DNA of 64,000 bases from Thermomonas flagellata (GTDB lineage: Bacteria; Pseudomonadota; Gammaproteobacteria; Xanthomonadales; Xanthomonadaceae). The translations under genes and the position numbers were made by a program. Of this stretch, positions 19,884 through 28,269 are shown in pieces (position 1 is the stretch's first letter; every line of letters begins with the position of its first letter). The notes under the pieces were generated by a model. The model saw only the letters and a list, made by a program, of their open reading frames with translations. It ran no database searches and was not told where the DNA came from. Location: NCBI RefSeq assembly GCF_022419185.1, contig NZ_JAJOZK010000005.1, positions 62,001-126,000 of the forward strand, in the 5' to 3' direction.

Positions 19884-20765
19884 CTAGCGCCCGCGTTCGA
19901 GCACCAGCAGCGGGTCGATGCGGGTATCGAACCAGTTCATGCCCCAATGCAGGTGCGGGCCGGTCGCGCGCCCGGTGGCCCCGACCGCGCCGATCACCTG
20001 GCCCTGGCGGACCGCCTCGCCGACCTGCACGTCGATCCGCGACAGGTGCAGAAAGTTGCTGCTGATGCCGCGGCCATGGTCGAGCAGCAGGGTGCCGCCG
20101 GTGAGGTAGAGATCGGGCGCGGCGAAGGTCACCACGCCGCTGGCCGGCGCGCGCACCGGGGTGCCGGCCGGGGCGGCGATGTCCATGCCCGAATGCGGCG
20201 ATCCCGGGGTGCCGTCGTAGATCCTCTGGTTGCCGAAGCGGCCGCTGATGCGCCCCTGCAGCGGCCACTGGAAGGCCTCCGCGAAGCCGGTCTCGTCGCC
20301 GTCGCGGGCGCGCGCGGCGGCCACGCGCGCCTGCTCCTGCGCGATCCGGCGCGCGAGCGCGGGCGGGGGATTCACCGTGGCCGGCGGCGCACCGCGGACG
20401 TGCTCGAGCGGCCATGCGCGCGGGGTCACCGCGATCCGGACCGACTGCGCGGGCCCGGTGGGCGGCTGTACCGCCAGTTCCAGCGGACCGGGCTCGTCGC
20501 GGCCGACCCCGAACACCACGCTGCCGTAGCGGGTCGGCCGCAGCGCGCGGCCGCGGTAGGTCACCGTGCTGCCGGCCGGCACCTTGCCGATCACCATCGC
20601 GCCCTGCGGCACGCTGGCCGGAAACACCACGCCTGCCGCGGTTTCGCGGATGGCAGCGGTGGCGCCGGTTCCCGCCTGCGCCCACACCCGGATCCCCGCC
20701 AGCGGCAGCACGGCCAGCAGCGCGAGCGCAATGCGCGCGGCAGCGCAGGGCGGCGATCGCCTCAT
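19884..20765 (-). CDS. Exported M23 (LytM) peptidase
   Basis: 293 residues. A signal peptide spans about 1-30 ([18 protein letters not shown] then AQA). An all-beta N-terminal domain follows (about 35-135), then a linker rich in Ala/Arg. The LytM domain occupies about 165-285, with zinc ligands in [16 protein letters not shown] and HLHWGMNW. It is expected to act on peptidoglycan in the periplasm as a D,D-endopeptidase or as an amidase activator; all metal ligands seem present, so an active enzyme is favoured. The start overlaps the yidD stop (ATGA). Confidence 0.9.
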   Translation of the reverse strand: MRRSPPCAAARIALALLAVLPLAGIRVWAQAGTGATAAIRETAAGVVFPASVPQGAMVIGKVPAGSTVTYRGRALRPTRYGSVVFGVGRDEPGPLELAVQPPTGPAQSVRIAVTPRAWPLEHVRGAPPATVNPPPALARRIAQEQARVAAARARDGDETGFAEAFQWPLQGRISGRFGNQRIYDGTPGSPHSGMDIAAPAGTPVRAPASGVVTFAAPDLYLTGGTLLLDHGRGISSNFLHLSRIDVQVGEAVRQGQVIGAVGATGRATGPHLHWGMNWFDTRIDPLLVLERGR

Positions 20766-20980
20766 GGCGGCGGCACCGGATCGTGCCCGCCCGGATGCAG
20801 CGGATGGCAGCGCGCGATCCGCCGCGCGGCCAGCCAGCCGCCGCGCAGGGCGCCGTGGCGGGCGATCGCCTCCATCGCGTATTCCGAGCAGGTCGGGACG
20901 AACCGGCAGCGCGGTCCGAGCAGCGGGCTGATCCAGCGCTTGTAGCCGCGCAGCAGGGCGATGAGCAGGCGGTCGATCAC
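20762..20980 (-). CDS. yidD: Membrane protein insertion efficiency factor YidD
   Basis: Small (72 residues) membrane-associated protein that helps YidC-dependent insertion. The family core [19 protein letters not shown], followed by [10 protein letters not shown] and the [13 protein letters not shown] tail with conserved Cys residues, is intact. The start is a GTG at 20980, since no ATG is available in frame close by. In many gammaproteobacteria yidD sits in the rpmH-rnpA-yidC locus. Here it is displaced and translationally coupled to an M23 peptidase. Confidence 0.92.
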   Translation of the reverse strand: MIDRLLIALLRGYKRWISPLLGPRCRFVPTCSEYAMEAIARHGALRGGWLAARRIARCHPLHPGGHDPVPPP

Positions 20981-21012
20981 GCGGCGTGCAGGTCGCAAGG
21001 GAAGCGGCGCGG

Positions 21013-21041
21013 TTGCCGCTGTGCGGTCGGCAGGGTATAAC
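21013..21041 (+). promoter_or_regulatory. Sigma-70 promoter of dksA
   Basis: TTGCCG (21013-21018), a 17-bp spacer and TATAAC (21036-21041) form the best promoter in the window. Transcription would start near 21048, giving a leader of about 39 nt with the ribosome site AAGGAAG at 21072-21078 before the GTG start. Confidence 0.7.
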
Positions 21042-21086
21042 AGCGCGCTTCCCCGGCTCAAGGGAATCCCCAAGGAAGACGCGCAC

Positions 21087-22022
21087 GTGGCAGCGAAGAA
21101 ACCCGCGAAGAAGGCCGCCAAGACGACTGCCAAGCCCGCCGTGAAGAAGGCGGCGCCGGCCAAGCCAACCGCCAAGGCGGCCAAGAAAGGGCCGGCGAAG
21201 CCGGTGTCCGCGAAGAAGGCGGCGCCCGCGAAGAAGGCCGTCGCCAAGCCGGTGGCCGGCAAGGCGGCGGCGAGCAAGGCCGCCAAGGCGCCGGCTGCGG
21301 GCAAGAAGCCGGCCGCGGCCAAGCCCGTCGCCAGGCCGGCCGCGCCGAAGGCGGTACCGGCCAGGGCGCCCGCGCCCAAGCCTGTGCCAGCGGCCACGGC
21401 CGCGAACAAGCCGGCGCGCAAGCCCGCGCCGGTCGATCCGGCGCCGACCGCGAGCGGGGTGAAGACGGCGCTGGCCGGCAATCCCGCCTCGCCGGTCACC
21501 GCCCCGCGCAAGCCAGGCAAGGTCGCGGTTGCGGTGCTCGCCAAGGCGCCGGCGCCGGCGACCCGTGGCAAGTTCAAGGTGGTGCCGTACCAGATCGACG
21601 AGGCCACCGGGCGTCCGATCCTGCCGCCCGGCTACAAGCCCTCGCCGGACGAGGAGTACATGAACCCGCTGCAGCTGGAGTACTTCCGCCAGCGCCTGCT
21701 GCAGTGGCGCGCCGAGCTGGTCGAGGAATCCAAGCAGACGATCGAGAATCTCAAGGAGGAGGTGCGCGACGTCGGCGACGAGGCCGAACGCGCCACCCGA
21801 GAGACCGAGAACTCGCTCGAGCTGCGCACCCGCGACCGCTACCGCAAGCTGATCGGCAAGATCGATTCCACCCTGAAGCGGCTGGACAACGGTGACTACG
21901 GTTACTGCGTGGACACCGGCGAGGAGATCGGTCTGGAGCGGCTGGAGGCGCGCCTGACCGCCGAGCGCACCTTGGATGCGCAGGAGCGCTGGGAGCACCT
22001 GCAAAAGCAGATGGGCGACTGA
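21087..22022 (+). CDS. dksA: RNA polymerase-binding transcription factor DksA with Lys/Ala/Pro-rich N-terminus and no zinc finger
   Basis: ppGpp co-regulator acting through the RNA polymerase secondary channel. The 311 residues have two parts. About 1-165 is a low-complexity Lys/Ala/Pro tract with repeated PAKKA-like units, perhaps DNA- or RNA-binding. The rest is the DksA fold, beginning at about [19 protein letters not shown], with the coiled coil containing [14 protein letters not shown]. The zinc-finger position reads C-x2-T-x17-T-x2-A instead of four Cys, the pattern described for Pseudomonas DksA2, so zinc-independent function is expected. The GTG start at 21087 follows AAGGAAG. A terminator follows. 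Confidence 0.93.
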   Translation: MAAKKPAKKAAKTTAKPAVKKAAPAKPTAKAAKKGPAKPVSAKKAAPAKKAVAKPVAGKAAASKAAKAPAAGKKPAAAKPVARPAAPKAVPARAPAPKPVPAATAANKPARKPAPVDPAPTASGVKTALAGNPASPVTAPRKPGKVAVAVLAKAPAPATRGKFKVVPYQIDEATGRPILPPGYKPSPDEEYMNPLQLEYFRQRLLQWRAELVEESKQTIENLKEEVRDVGDEAERATRETENSLELRTRDRYRKLIGKIDSTLKRLDNGDYGYCVDTGEEIGLERLEARLTAERTLDAQERWEHLQKQMGD

Positions 22023-22046
22023 CTCCGCCGCCATCGATCTGGCATC

Positions 22047-22077
22047 ACGACGGCGCCGCGAGGCGCCGTCGTCGTTT
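22047..22077 (+). terminator. Intrinsic terminator after dksA
   Basis: An 11-bp perfect stem ACGACGGCGCC / GGCGCCGTCGT with the loop GCGA (22047-22072) is followed by CGTTT. It sits 24 bp after the dksA stop and in front of the convergent MFS gene. Confidence 0.8.
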
Positions 22078-22099
22078 CCGCCTCATCCGTGCGCAGCCT

Positions 22100-23326
22100 T
22101 CACTGCAATTGCGCCAGGTCGAGCCGGCGCAGGCGCGGGGCGCGCCAGGCAGTGCCGGCCACCACCGCGATCGTGGTGATGCCGCCGACCACCACCGACG
22201 GCACCAGCCCGAGCAGGCGCGCCATTGCCCCGGAGTAGAACGCCCCCAGTTCGTTCGAGGAGCTGATGAACAGCCCGTTCACCGCCGAGACGCGCCCGCG
22301 CAGGGCGTCCGGCGTGGCCAGTTGCAGGATGGTCGAGCGCACCACCACCGAGACCCCGTCGAACATCCCGGAGACCAGCAGGAACGCCGCCGACAGCCAG
22401 AACGACGTGCTCAGGCCGAAGCCGATCATGCACGCGCCGAAGCCGGTCACCGCAGCCAGCAGGATGCGCCCGGCATGGGCCTGCAGCGGGTGCCGCGCCA
22501 GCCACAGCGAGACCGCCACCGAGCCGAGGGCCGGCGCGCCGCGCAGGATGCCGAGCGCCTCCGGGCCGGTGTGCAGGACGTCGCGGATGAATGCCGGGGC
22601 CAGCGAGATCGCGCCGCCGAACAGCACCGCGAACATGTCCAGCGCCAGCGCGGCGAGCAGGATCTGGTGGCCGAACACGAAGCGCAGGCCCTCGCCGATG
22701 CTGGCCAGTACCGGGCTGCGCTGCGCCGGGGGCGGCGCTTCGCCGACCCGCAGCGTCAGCAGCGCGGCGGCCGCGGCCAGGGCGAAGCCAGCGGCGCTGG
22801 CATAGGCCGCGGCCTTGCCGACCAGCCCGACCAGCGCGCCGCCGAGCGCGGGGCCGGCGACCAGCCCAGCCTGGAACACCACGCTGCCGAGGCCCGCGCC
22901 GCGCGCGAACTGCGCGCGCGCCAGGGTGCGCGCGAACAGCGCGTTGTAGACCGGCCCGAGGAAGGTGCGCGCGATCCCGCCCAGCGCGACTGCGGCATAG
23001 ATCGGCCACAGCCCCTGCAGCGGCAGCCGGCCGCCGGCCAGCAGCGCCAGCAGCAGCGCGGTCAGCGCCAACCCGGCGCAGGCCGCCGCGCCCAGCCGGC
23101 GGCGCGGCAGGTGGTCGACCAAATGCCCGGCGAACGGCGCCACCGCGAAGAACGGGATCACTTCGGCCAGCCCGATCAGGCCGAGCGAGAGCGGATCGCC
23201 GGTCAGTTCGTACACGTGCCAGCCGACCGTGACCGCGACGATCTGGTAGGAGAGCAGGGTGCTGATGCGGTACAGCAGCAGCCGGCGGAAACCGGTGCTG
23301 GCCAGCGGCGAGGCGGCCGCGCTCAT
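22100..23326 (-). CDS. MFS transporter (MFS_3 / EntS-like)
   Basis: 408-residue major facilitator with about twelve hydrophobic segments, running from ISTLLSYQIVAVTVGWHVYE to VVVGGITTIAVVAGTAW. The loop after TM2 carries GHLVDHLPRRRLG, the MFS signature region. The general pattern is that of drug or siderophore efflux proteins of the EntS type; the substrate cannot be read from the sequence. The start at 23326 overlaps the sufE stop by four bases, so it is the third gene of cysS-sufE-MFS. Confidence 0.85.
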   Translation of the reverse strand: MSAAASPLASTGFRRLLLYRISTLLSYQIVAVTVGWHVYELTGDPLSLGLIGLAEVIPFFAVAPFAGHLVDHLPRRRLGAAACAGLALTALLLALLAGGRLPLQGLWPIYAAVALGGIARTFLGPVYNALFARTLARAQFARGAGLGSVVFQAGLVAGPALGGALVGLVGKAAAYASAAGFALAAAAALLTLRVGEAPPPAQRSPVLASIGEGLRFVFGHQILLAALALDMFAVLFGGAISLAPAFIRDVLHTGPEALGILRGAPALGSVAVSLWLARHPLQAHAGRILLAAVTGFGACMIGFGLSTSFWLSAAFLLVSGMFDGVSVVVRSTILQLATPDALRGRVSAVNGLFISSSNELGAFYSGAMARLLGLVPSVVVGGITTIAVVAGTAWRAPRLRRLDLAQLQ

Positions 23327-23763
23327 CCCGCGGCCGCGCGCGCACGCTCCCGGATCAGCGCCAGCAGCGCCGCCAGGCCGTTGTTGCGGGTCGGCGAGAG
23401 GTGCTTGGCAAGGCCGATGTCGGCGATGTAGTCGGCGGGGGTGGCCAGGATTTCGGCCGCGCTGCGCCCCGAATACACCCGCAGTGCGAGGTAGACCAGG
23501 CCGGAGACGATCGCCGAATCGCTGGCGGCGTGGATGTCCAGCCGGGCGGCATCGCCCTCGGTCACCACCCACACCCGCGACTGGCAGCCGTGCAGGCGGT
23601 TGGCCTCGGTCTTCCAGGCCTCCGGGAACGGCGGCAGCTTGCGGCCGAGGTCGATCAGGTACTGGTAGCGCTCCGACCAGTCGCCGAAGAACGCGAATTC
23701 CTCGCGGATCGCCGCCTGCGCGGCGGCGGCGGTGGGTTCGAGCGGGAAGGGCGAGTCGCTCAT
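23323..23763 (-). CDS. sufE: Sulfur acceptor SufE
   Basis: Accepts persulfide from a cysteine desulfurase for Fe-S cluster assembly. The 146 residues include the acceptor Cys60 in [12 protein letters not shown], with [19 protein letters not shown] before it and the C-terminal [13 protein letters not shown]. It overlaps cysS by four bases, coupling cysteine-tRNA charging to sulfur transfer. No sufS/sufBCD genes lie in the window. Confidence 0.95.
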   Translation of the reverse strand: MSDSPFPLEPTAAAAQAAIREEFAFFGDWSERYQYLIDLGRKLPPFPEAWKTEANRLHGCQSRVWVVTEGDAARLDIHAASDSAIVSGLVYLALRVYSGRSAAEILATPADYIADIGLAKHLSPTRNNGLAALLALIRERARAAAG

Positions 23764-25136
23764 GCGCGCTTCCACCTCACGCCCTGCGGGGTGTCCTCCA
23801 GCAGGATGCCTTCCTCGGCCAACTGCTGGCGGATCGCATCGGCGCGGGCGAAGTCGCGCGCCCGCTTGGCCGCGGTGCGTTCCTCGATCAGCGCCTGGAT
23901 GCGGGCGTCGTCGTCGCTGCCCGCGCCGCGCGCGAACCACGCCGCCGGGTCCTGCTGCAGCAGGCCGAGCGCCAGGCCCGCGCCCAGCAGCTGCGCCTTG
24001 AGCGCGGTTTTTTCCCCGATCGAGACGGCCTTGCGCGCCTCGCCGGCGAGCCGGGCGAGTTCGGCCAGCGCCGCCGGGGTGTTGAGGTCGTCGCACAGCG
24101 CGGCCTCGATGCCGGCCGGGATCACCGGCGCGGCCTCCACGTCCGCCAGGTCGCGCAGGGTGCCGTACAGCCGGTCGAGGGTGCGCACCGACTGCGCGAT
24201 CAGGCCGTCCGACCATTCCAACGGCTGCCGGTAGTGCGCGGAGAGCAGGGCGTAGCGCAGGGCCTCGGGCGGGTATGCCTGCACCAGCTCGTGCACGCGC
24301 TGGACGTTGCCGACCGACTTGGCCATCTTGGCGCCGCCGAAGTTCAGCATGCCGTTGTGCAGCCAGAACCGTGCGAACGGCCGGCCGCCGTGCGCGCATT
24401 CGCTCTGTGCGATCTCGTTCTCGTGGTGCGGGAACTGCAGATCCACGCCGCCCGCGTGGATGTCGATGGTCTGCCCGAGGTGGGCCTCGGCCATCGCCGA
24501 GCACTCGATGTGCCAGCCCGGGCGGCCGCGGCCCCAGGGCGAGTCCCAACCCGGCAGGTCGTCGCTGGAGGGCTTCCACAGCACGAAGTCGCCCGGATCG
24601 CGCTTGTACGGCGCCACCTCGACCCGCGCGCCGGCCAGCATCTCCTCGCGGTCGCGGCGCGACAGCTTGCCGTAGCCGGGGAAGCTGGCCACCGCGAACA
24701 GCACGTGGCCCTCGGCCGCGTAGGCGTGGCCGTCGGCGATCAGGCGCTCAATCATCGCGATCATCTGCGGCATGTGCGCGGTCGCCGCCGGCTCCATGTC
24801 CGGTGCGAACGCGCCGGTGACGCCCAGCGCCGCCATGTCCTGGCGGTAGGCGGCGGTGTACTTGTCGGTGATCGCCGCGATCGGCACGCCCAGTTCCTGC
24901 GCCGCCGCGTTGATCTTGTCGTCCACGTCGGTGATGTTGCGGGCGTAGCGCAGCCGGCCGAAACGCCGGCGCAGCAAGGCCGCCAGCACCCCGAACACCA
25001 CCGGCCCGCGCGCATTGCCGATGTGCACGTAGTGGTAGACCGTCGGCCCGCACAGGTACATGGTCGGGCCGCTGGGATCCTGCGGCACGAAGGGTTCGAC
25101 GCGGCGGGTCAGGCTGTTGTAGAGGGTCAGGCTCAT
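23760..25136 (-). CDS. cysS: Cysteinyl-tRNA synthetase
   Basis: Class I aminoacyl-tRNA synthetase of 458 residues. Zinc and HIGH region: [17 protein letters not shown]. Zinc ligands continue in [14 protein letters not shown] and [12 protein letters not shown]. The KMSKS loop reads KMAKSVGN, with Ala in place of the first Ser. I chose the ATG at 25136 ([12 protein letters not shown]), which matches relatives. An in-frame ATG at 25163 overlaps a -10-like TAGAAT and would probably not be transcribed. First gene of the cysS-sufE-MFS operon. Confidence 0.96.
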   Translation of the reverse strand: MSLTLYNSLTRRVEPFVPQDPSGPTMYLCGPTVYHYVHIGNARGPVVFGVLAALLRRRFGRLRYARNITDVDDKINAAAQELGVPIAAITDKYTAAYRQDMAALGVTGAFAPDMEPAATAHMPQMIAMIERLIADGHAYAAEGHVLFAVASFPGYGKLSRRDREEMLAGARVEVAPYKRDPGDFVLWKPSSDDLPGWDSPWGRGRPGWHIECSAMAEAHLGQTIDIHAGGVDLQFPHHENEIAQSECAHGGRPFARFWLHNGMLNFGGAKMAKSVGNVQRVHELVQAYPPEALRYALLSAHYRQPLEWSDGLIAQSVRTLDRLYGTLRDLADVEAAPVIPAGIEAALCDDLNTPAALAELARLAGEARKAVSIGEKTALKAQLLGAGLALGLLQQDPAAWFARGAGSDDDARIQALIEERTAAKRARDFARADAIRQQLAEEGILLEDTPQGVRWKRA

Positions 25137-25161
25137 CGGCGCGGCCGGCAGAGGGTTCTCC

Positions 25162-25167
25162 ATTCTA
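25162..25167 (-). promoter_or_regulatory. -10 element for cysS
   Basis: TAGAAT on the minus strand would start transcription about 20 nt before the chosen cysS ATG (25136). It argues against the upstream ATG at 25163, which is built from the last two bases of this hexamer. No clear -35 was found. Confidence 0.4.
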
Positions 25168-25231
25168 GCCAGCGCCGGCGGTGACAGCCGGGGTTCAGTC
25201 GAATCTGCGGGGGCGTCGATAGACTGCGTGC

Positions 25232-25708
25232 GTGCGCCCGTTCCTGCCGCTACCCCTCGCCTGCCTGTGCTGCCTGCTCGTGCCCGCGCTCCCGGTGCGC
25301 GCGCAGGAGCCTGGGCCGGAGGTAACCATCCCGCAGGAATACGTCCGCTACGACTATGCGCAGGTGCTGTCGGTCGAGCCGGTCTACCAGGTGCTGCGCA
25401 CCAGCCGCATGGAGCGGGTCTGCGACGTGGTCGACATGCCTCCCGGCGTGGCCGCGGCGCCCACCCAGGAGAACCCGCTCGAGCGCATGGTCAGCTCGCT
25501 GCGCCAACGCCTGTCGGGCGGCACCACCCGCGAGGAACGCGAAGCCGGCCTGAGCAACTGCCGGATGGCGCCGGTGGTGCGCGAAGTGCGCCGCGCCATC
25601 GCCTACGACGTCGACTACGTCTACCGCGGCAGCAAGTTCCGCACGCGCATGGACCGCGATCCCGGCAACCGGGTGCGGGTGCGGGTCTCGGTCACCCCGG
25701 TGCCCTGA
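25232..25708 (+). CDS. Small exported protein of unknown function
   Basis: 158 residues. A signal peptide covers about 1-24 ([19 protein letters not shown]). The mature part has [19 protein letters not shown] near its start and ends with [20 protein letters not shown] and [12 protein letters not shown]. These two strands recall the outer parts of Xanthomonadaceae proteins that usually carry a glycine-zipper segment between them, but no glycine zipper is present here. Two Cys in the mature region (VCDVV, SNCRM) could form a disulfide. The start is a GTG, with TAGACT at 25220-25225 as a possible -10 very close to it. Confidence 0.75.
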   Translation: MRPFLPLPLACLCCLLVPALPVRAQEPGPEVTIPQEYVRYDYAQVLSVEPVYQVLRTSRMERVCDVVDMPPGVAAAPTQENPLERMVSSLRQRLSGGTTREEREAGLSNCRMAPVVREVRRAIAYDVDYVYRGSKFRTRMDRDPGNRVRVRVSVTPVP

Positions 25709-25758
25709 CCGCAGTTGCCGGTTGCGCCGGCTGCGCCGGCATGCGAGCATCCGTGGCC

Positions 25759-25860
25759 ATGTCCCTGCACCTGCACGCCCGTCACGCCTGCGCCGCCCGG
25801 ATGGCCTCCGGGATGACCTCGCGCGCGCGCCGACCGCACCGCCGATCCCAGGCTGGGTAG
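25759..25860 (+). CDS. Arginine-rich leader peptide of the arg operon
   Basis: Candidate 33-residue regulatory peptide. It contains seven Arg codons; five fall within eight codons (25822-25845: Arg-Ala-Arg-Arg-Pro-His-Arg-Arg), and two of these are CGA, which appears uncommon in the surrounding genes. It ends with TAG at 25858-25860, directly on the proposed antiterminator strand. Other in-frame ATGs at 25741, 25801 and 25813 would give peptides of 39, 19 and 15 residues that keep the Arg cluster. No strong ribosome site is seen before any of them. A promoter-like pair (TTGCGC at 25722, 17 bp, GAGCAT at 25745) could start transcription close to 25757. See the attenuator entry. Confidence 0.65.
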   Translation: MSLHLHARHACAARMASGMTSRARRPHRRSQAG

Positions 25861-25924
25861 CCGGTCCGCGCCCGCGCGTGCATACCGTCCAGAACCCAGC
25901 CCCGTGCTGGGTTCTTGCGTTTTT
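25851..25924 (+). promoter_or_regulatory. Arginine transcription attenuator: antiterminator / terminator
   Basis: The terminator is AGAACCCAGC (25891-25900) paired with GCTGGGTTCT (25906-25915), a perfect 10-bp stem with a 5-nt loop, followed by TGCG and five T (25920-25924). A competing strand GGCTGGGT (25851-25858) overlaps the leader-peptide stop codon and can pair with ACCCAGCC (25894-25901), an 8-bp helix that would destroy the terminator. A small local hairpin (CCCA / TGGG, 25847-25857) could act as a pause or 1:2 structure. The U-tract ends 44 bp before the argF' ATG. Pairings were read directly; the regulatory role is inferred. Confidence 0.75.
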
Positions 25925-25968
25925 CCGTTCCTGCATCCGTTGCCGATGTGACCAACCGAGCGCCGCCG

Positions 25969-26970
25969 ATGAAGCATTTCCTCAATACCCAGGACTGGAG
26001 CCGCACCGACCTCGACGCCCTGTTGGCGCAGGCCGCCGCGTTCAAGCGCGAGAAGTGGGGCGATGCGATGAAGGGGCGCGCGATCGCGCTGGTGTTCTTC
26101 AACCCGTCGATGCGCACCCGCACCAGCTTCGAGCTGGGGGCGTTCCAACTCGGCGGCCACGCGGTGGTGCTGCAGCCGGGCAAGGACGCCTGGCCGATCG
26201 AGTTCGACTTCGGCACGGTGATGGACGGCGAGGCCGAGGAGCACATCGCGGAAGTGGCACGGGTGCTGGCGCGCTACGTGGACCTGATCGGCGTGCGCGC
26301 GTTCCCGAAGTTCCAGGACTGGACGCAGGACCGCGAGGACAAGGTGCTGCGCGCCTTCGCCAAGTACTCCACGGTGCCGGTGATCAACATGGAGACGATC
26401 ACCCACCCCTGCCAGGAGCTGGCGCACGTACTGGCGCTGCAGGAGCACTTCGGCACCACCGACCTGCGCGGCAAGAAGTACGTGCTGACCTGGACCTACC
26501 ATCCCAAGCCGCTGAACACCGCGGTGGCCAATTCCGCGCTGACCATCGCCACCCGCTTCGGGCTGGACGTGACCCTGCTGTGCCCGACCCCGGAGTACGT
26601 GCTGGACGAGCGCTACCTGGGCTGGGCGCAGGCGAACGTGGCCGAGTCCGGCGGCAGCTTCACCATCAGCCACGACATCGCATCGGCCTACCGCGGCGCC
26701 GACGTGGTGTACGCCAAGAGCTGGGGTGCGCTGCCGTACTTCGGCAACTGGGCCGCCGAGAAGCCGATCCGCGACCAGTACAAGCACTTCATCGTGGACG
26801 AGGCCAAGATGGCGCTCACCAACGATGGCGTGTTCAGCCACTGCCTGCCGCTGCGCCGCAACGTGAAGGCCACCGACGCGGTGATGGACTCCCCGCGCTG
26901 CATCGCCATCGACGAAGCCGAGAACCGCTTGCACGTGCAGAAGGCGATCATGGCGGCGCTGCTGCGCTGA
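25969..26970 (+). CDS. argF': N-acetylornithine carbamoyltransferase
   Basis: Transfers a carbamoyl group to N-acetyl-L-ornithine, giving N-acetylcitrulline, the Xanthomonas-type variant of the arginine pathway. The 333 residues show the carbamoyl-phosphate site FNPSMRTRTSFELG, the conserved HPCQELAHVL, WTYHPKPLNTAV, and the C-terminal HCLPLRRNVKATD in place of the HCLPA form of ordinary ornithine carbamoyltransferases. The adjacent argE-type deacetylase supports acetylated substrate use. A succinyl-ornithine variant cannot be excluded from sequence. The start at 25969 is chosen because it matches relatives (MKHFLNTQDWSR). Confidence 0.92.
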   Translation: MKHFLNTQDWSRTDLDALLAQAAAFKREKWGDAMKGRAIALVFFNPSMRTRTSFELGAFQLGGHAVVLQPGKDAWPIEFDFGTVMDGEAEEHIAEVARVLARYVDLIGVRAFPKFQDWTQDREDKVLRAFAKYSTVPVINMETITHPCQELAHVLALQEHFGTTDLRGKKYVLTWTYHPKPLNTAVANSALTIATRFGLDVTLLCPTPEYVLDERYLGWAQANVAESGGSFTISHDIASAYRGADVVYAKSWGALPYFGNWAAEKPIRDQYKHFIVDEAKMALTNDGVFSHCLPLRRNVKATDAVMDSPRCIAIDEAENRLHVQKAIMAALLR

Positions 26971-27024
26971 GCCGCCCCGCGTCTCCCCATTCTTCACTTT
27001 CCCGCTTCCCCGCCCGGATCCCCC

Positions 27025-28269
27025 ATGACGACCCCCAACGACTCCCGCGACATCGTGCTCGCCTTCTCCGGCGGCCTCGACACCAGCTTCTGCGTGCCCT
27101 ACCTGCAGGAGCAGGGCTGGACCGTGCACACCGTGTTCGCCGACACCGGCGGCGTGGATGCGGAGGAGCGCGCCTACATCGAGGCGCGCGCCGCCGAACT
27201 GGGCGTGGCCAGCCACGTCACCGTGGACGGCGGGCCGGCGCTGTGGGCCGGCTTCGTCAAGCCGTTCGTGTGGGCGGGCGAGGGCTACCAGGGCCAGTAC
27301 CCGCTGCTGGTGTCCGACCGCTACCTGATCGTGGACGCGACCCTGGCGCGCGCGCGCGCGCTCGGCACCAATGCGGTCGCGCACGGCTGCACCGGGATGG
27401 GCAACGACCAGGTGCGCTTCGACCTGGCGATCAAGGCCAGCGGCGACTGGCGCATCGTCGCGCCGATCCGCGAGATCCAGAAGGAGCACACCCAGACCCG
27501 CGCCTACGAGCAGGCCTACCTGGAGGCGCGCGGGTTCGCGGTGCGCACCAAGCAGAAGGCCTACACGATCAACGAGAATCTGCTCGGGGTGACCCTGTCC
27601 GGCGGCGAGATCGACCGCTGGGAGGCGCCGGGCGAGGGCGCGCGCGGCTGGTGCGCGCGTCGCGAGCATTGGCCGCTCGAGCCCTTGGAGGTCGCCCTGC
27701 GCTTCGAACAGGGCGAAGCGGTGGCGCTCGACGGCAACCCGCTGCCGGGCGAGAAGCTCCTGGCCAAGCTCAACACCATGTTCGCCCAGTACGGGGTCGG
27801 GCGCGGGATATACACCGGCGACACCACGATCGGGCTGAAGGGCCGGATCGTGTACGAGGCGCCCGGCCTGGCCGCGCTGCTGGCCGCGCACCGCGCGCTG
27901 GAGGAAGCGGTGCTGACCAAGCAGCAGAACCGCTTCAAGCCGGAGGTGGCGCGCAAGTGGGTGGAACTGGTGTACGAGGGCTTCTACCACGACCCGCTCA
28001 AGACCGACCTGGAGGCCTTCCTCGCCAGCAGCCAGCGCATGGTCAGCGGCGAGGTGGTGCTGCGCACCCCGGGCGGGCGGGTGGATGCGGTGGCGGTGCG
28101 TTCGCCGCACCTGCTGCATGCCAAGGGCGCGACCTACGCGCAGTCGGCCGACTGGGGCGTGGCCGAGGCCGAGGGCTTCATCCAGCTGTTCGGCATGAGC
28201 AGCACCCTGTGGGCCGAGGTCAATGGCGGGCAGAGCGGCGGGCAGGGCCGCGGGCCGCACGGTGGCTGA
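27025..28269 (+). CDS. argG: Argininosuccinate synthase
   Basis: ATP-dependent ligation of citrulline and aspartate. The 414 residues start with the PP-loop [15 protein letters not shown], then [48 protein letters not shown] and [10 protein letters not shown]. The C-terminal tail is Gly/Gln-rich ([14 protein letters not shown]). It starts 54 bp after argF' and overlaps argE by eight bases. Confidence 0.97.
   Translation: MTTPNDSRDIVLAFSGGLDTSFCVPYLQEQGWTVHTVFADTGGVDAEERAYIEARAAELGVASHVTVDGGPALWAGFVKPFVWAGEGYQGQYPLLVSDRYLIVDATLARARALGTNAVAHGCTGMGNDQVRFDLAIKASGDWRIVAPIREIQKEHTQTRAYEQAYLEARGFAVRTKQKAYTINENLLGVTLSGGEIDRWEAPGEGARGWCARREHWPLEPLEVALRFEQGEAVALDGNPLPGEKLLAKLNTMFAQYGVGRGIYTGDTTIGLKGRIVYEAPGLAALLAAHRALEEAVLTKQQNRFKPEVARKWVELVYEGFYHDPLKTDLEAFLASSQRMVSGEVVLRTPGGRVDAVAVRSPHLLHAKGATYAQSADWGVAEAEGFIQLFGMSSTLWAEVNGGQSGGQGRGPHGG

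Noticed and set aside
20762-21607. Antisense frame over the dksA tail with regular Ala/Gly/Leu repeats
   Set aside because: It is the reverse reading of the Lys/Ala/Pro-rich DksA tail. Only its last 72 codons (yidD) are real.
21087-22022. Zinc finger of DksA damaged by sequencing error
   Set aside because: The frame is intact on both sides and the replaced positions fit the known C-x2-T-x17-T-x2-A variant exactly.
25891-25924. Simple terminator of the 25232 gene
   Set aside because: The hairpin is about 180 bp after that stop, and the extra GGCTGGGT copy on the leader-peptide stop codon would be unexplained. A dual use cannot be excluded, but attenuation explains more.
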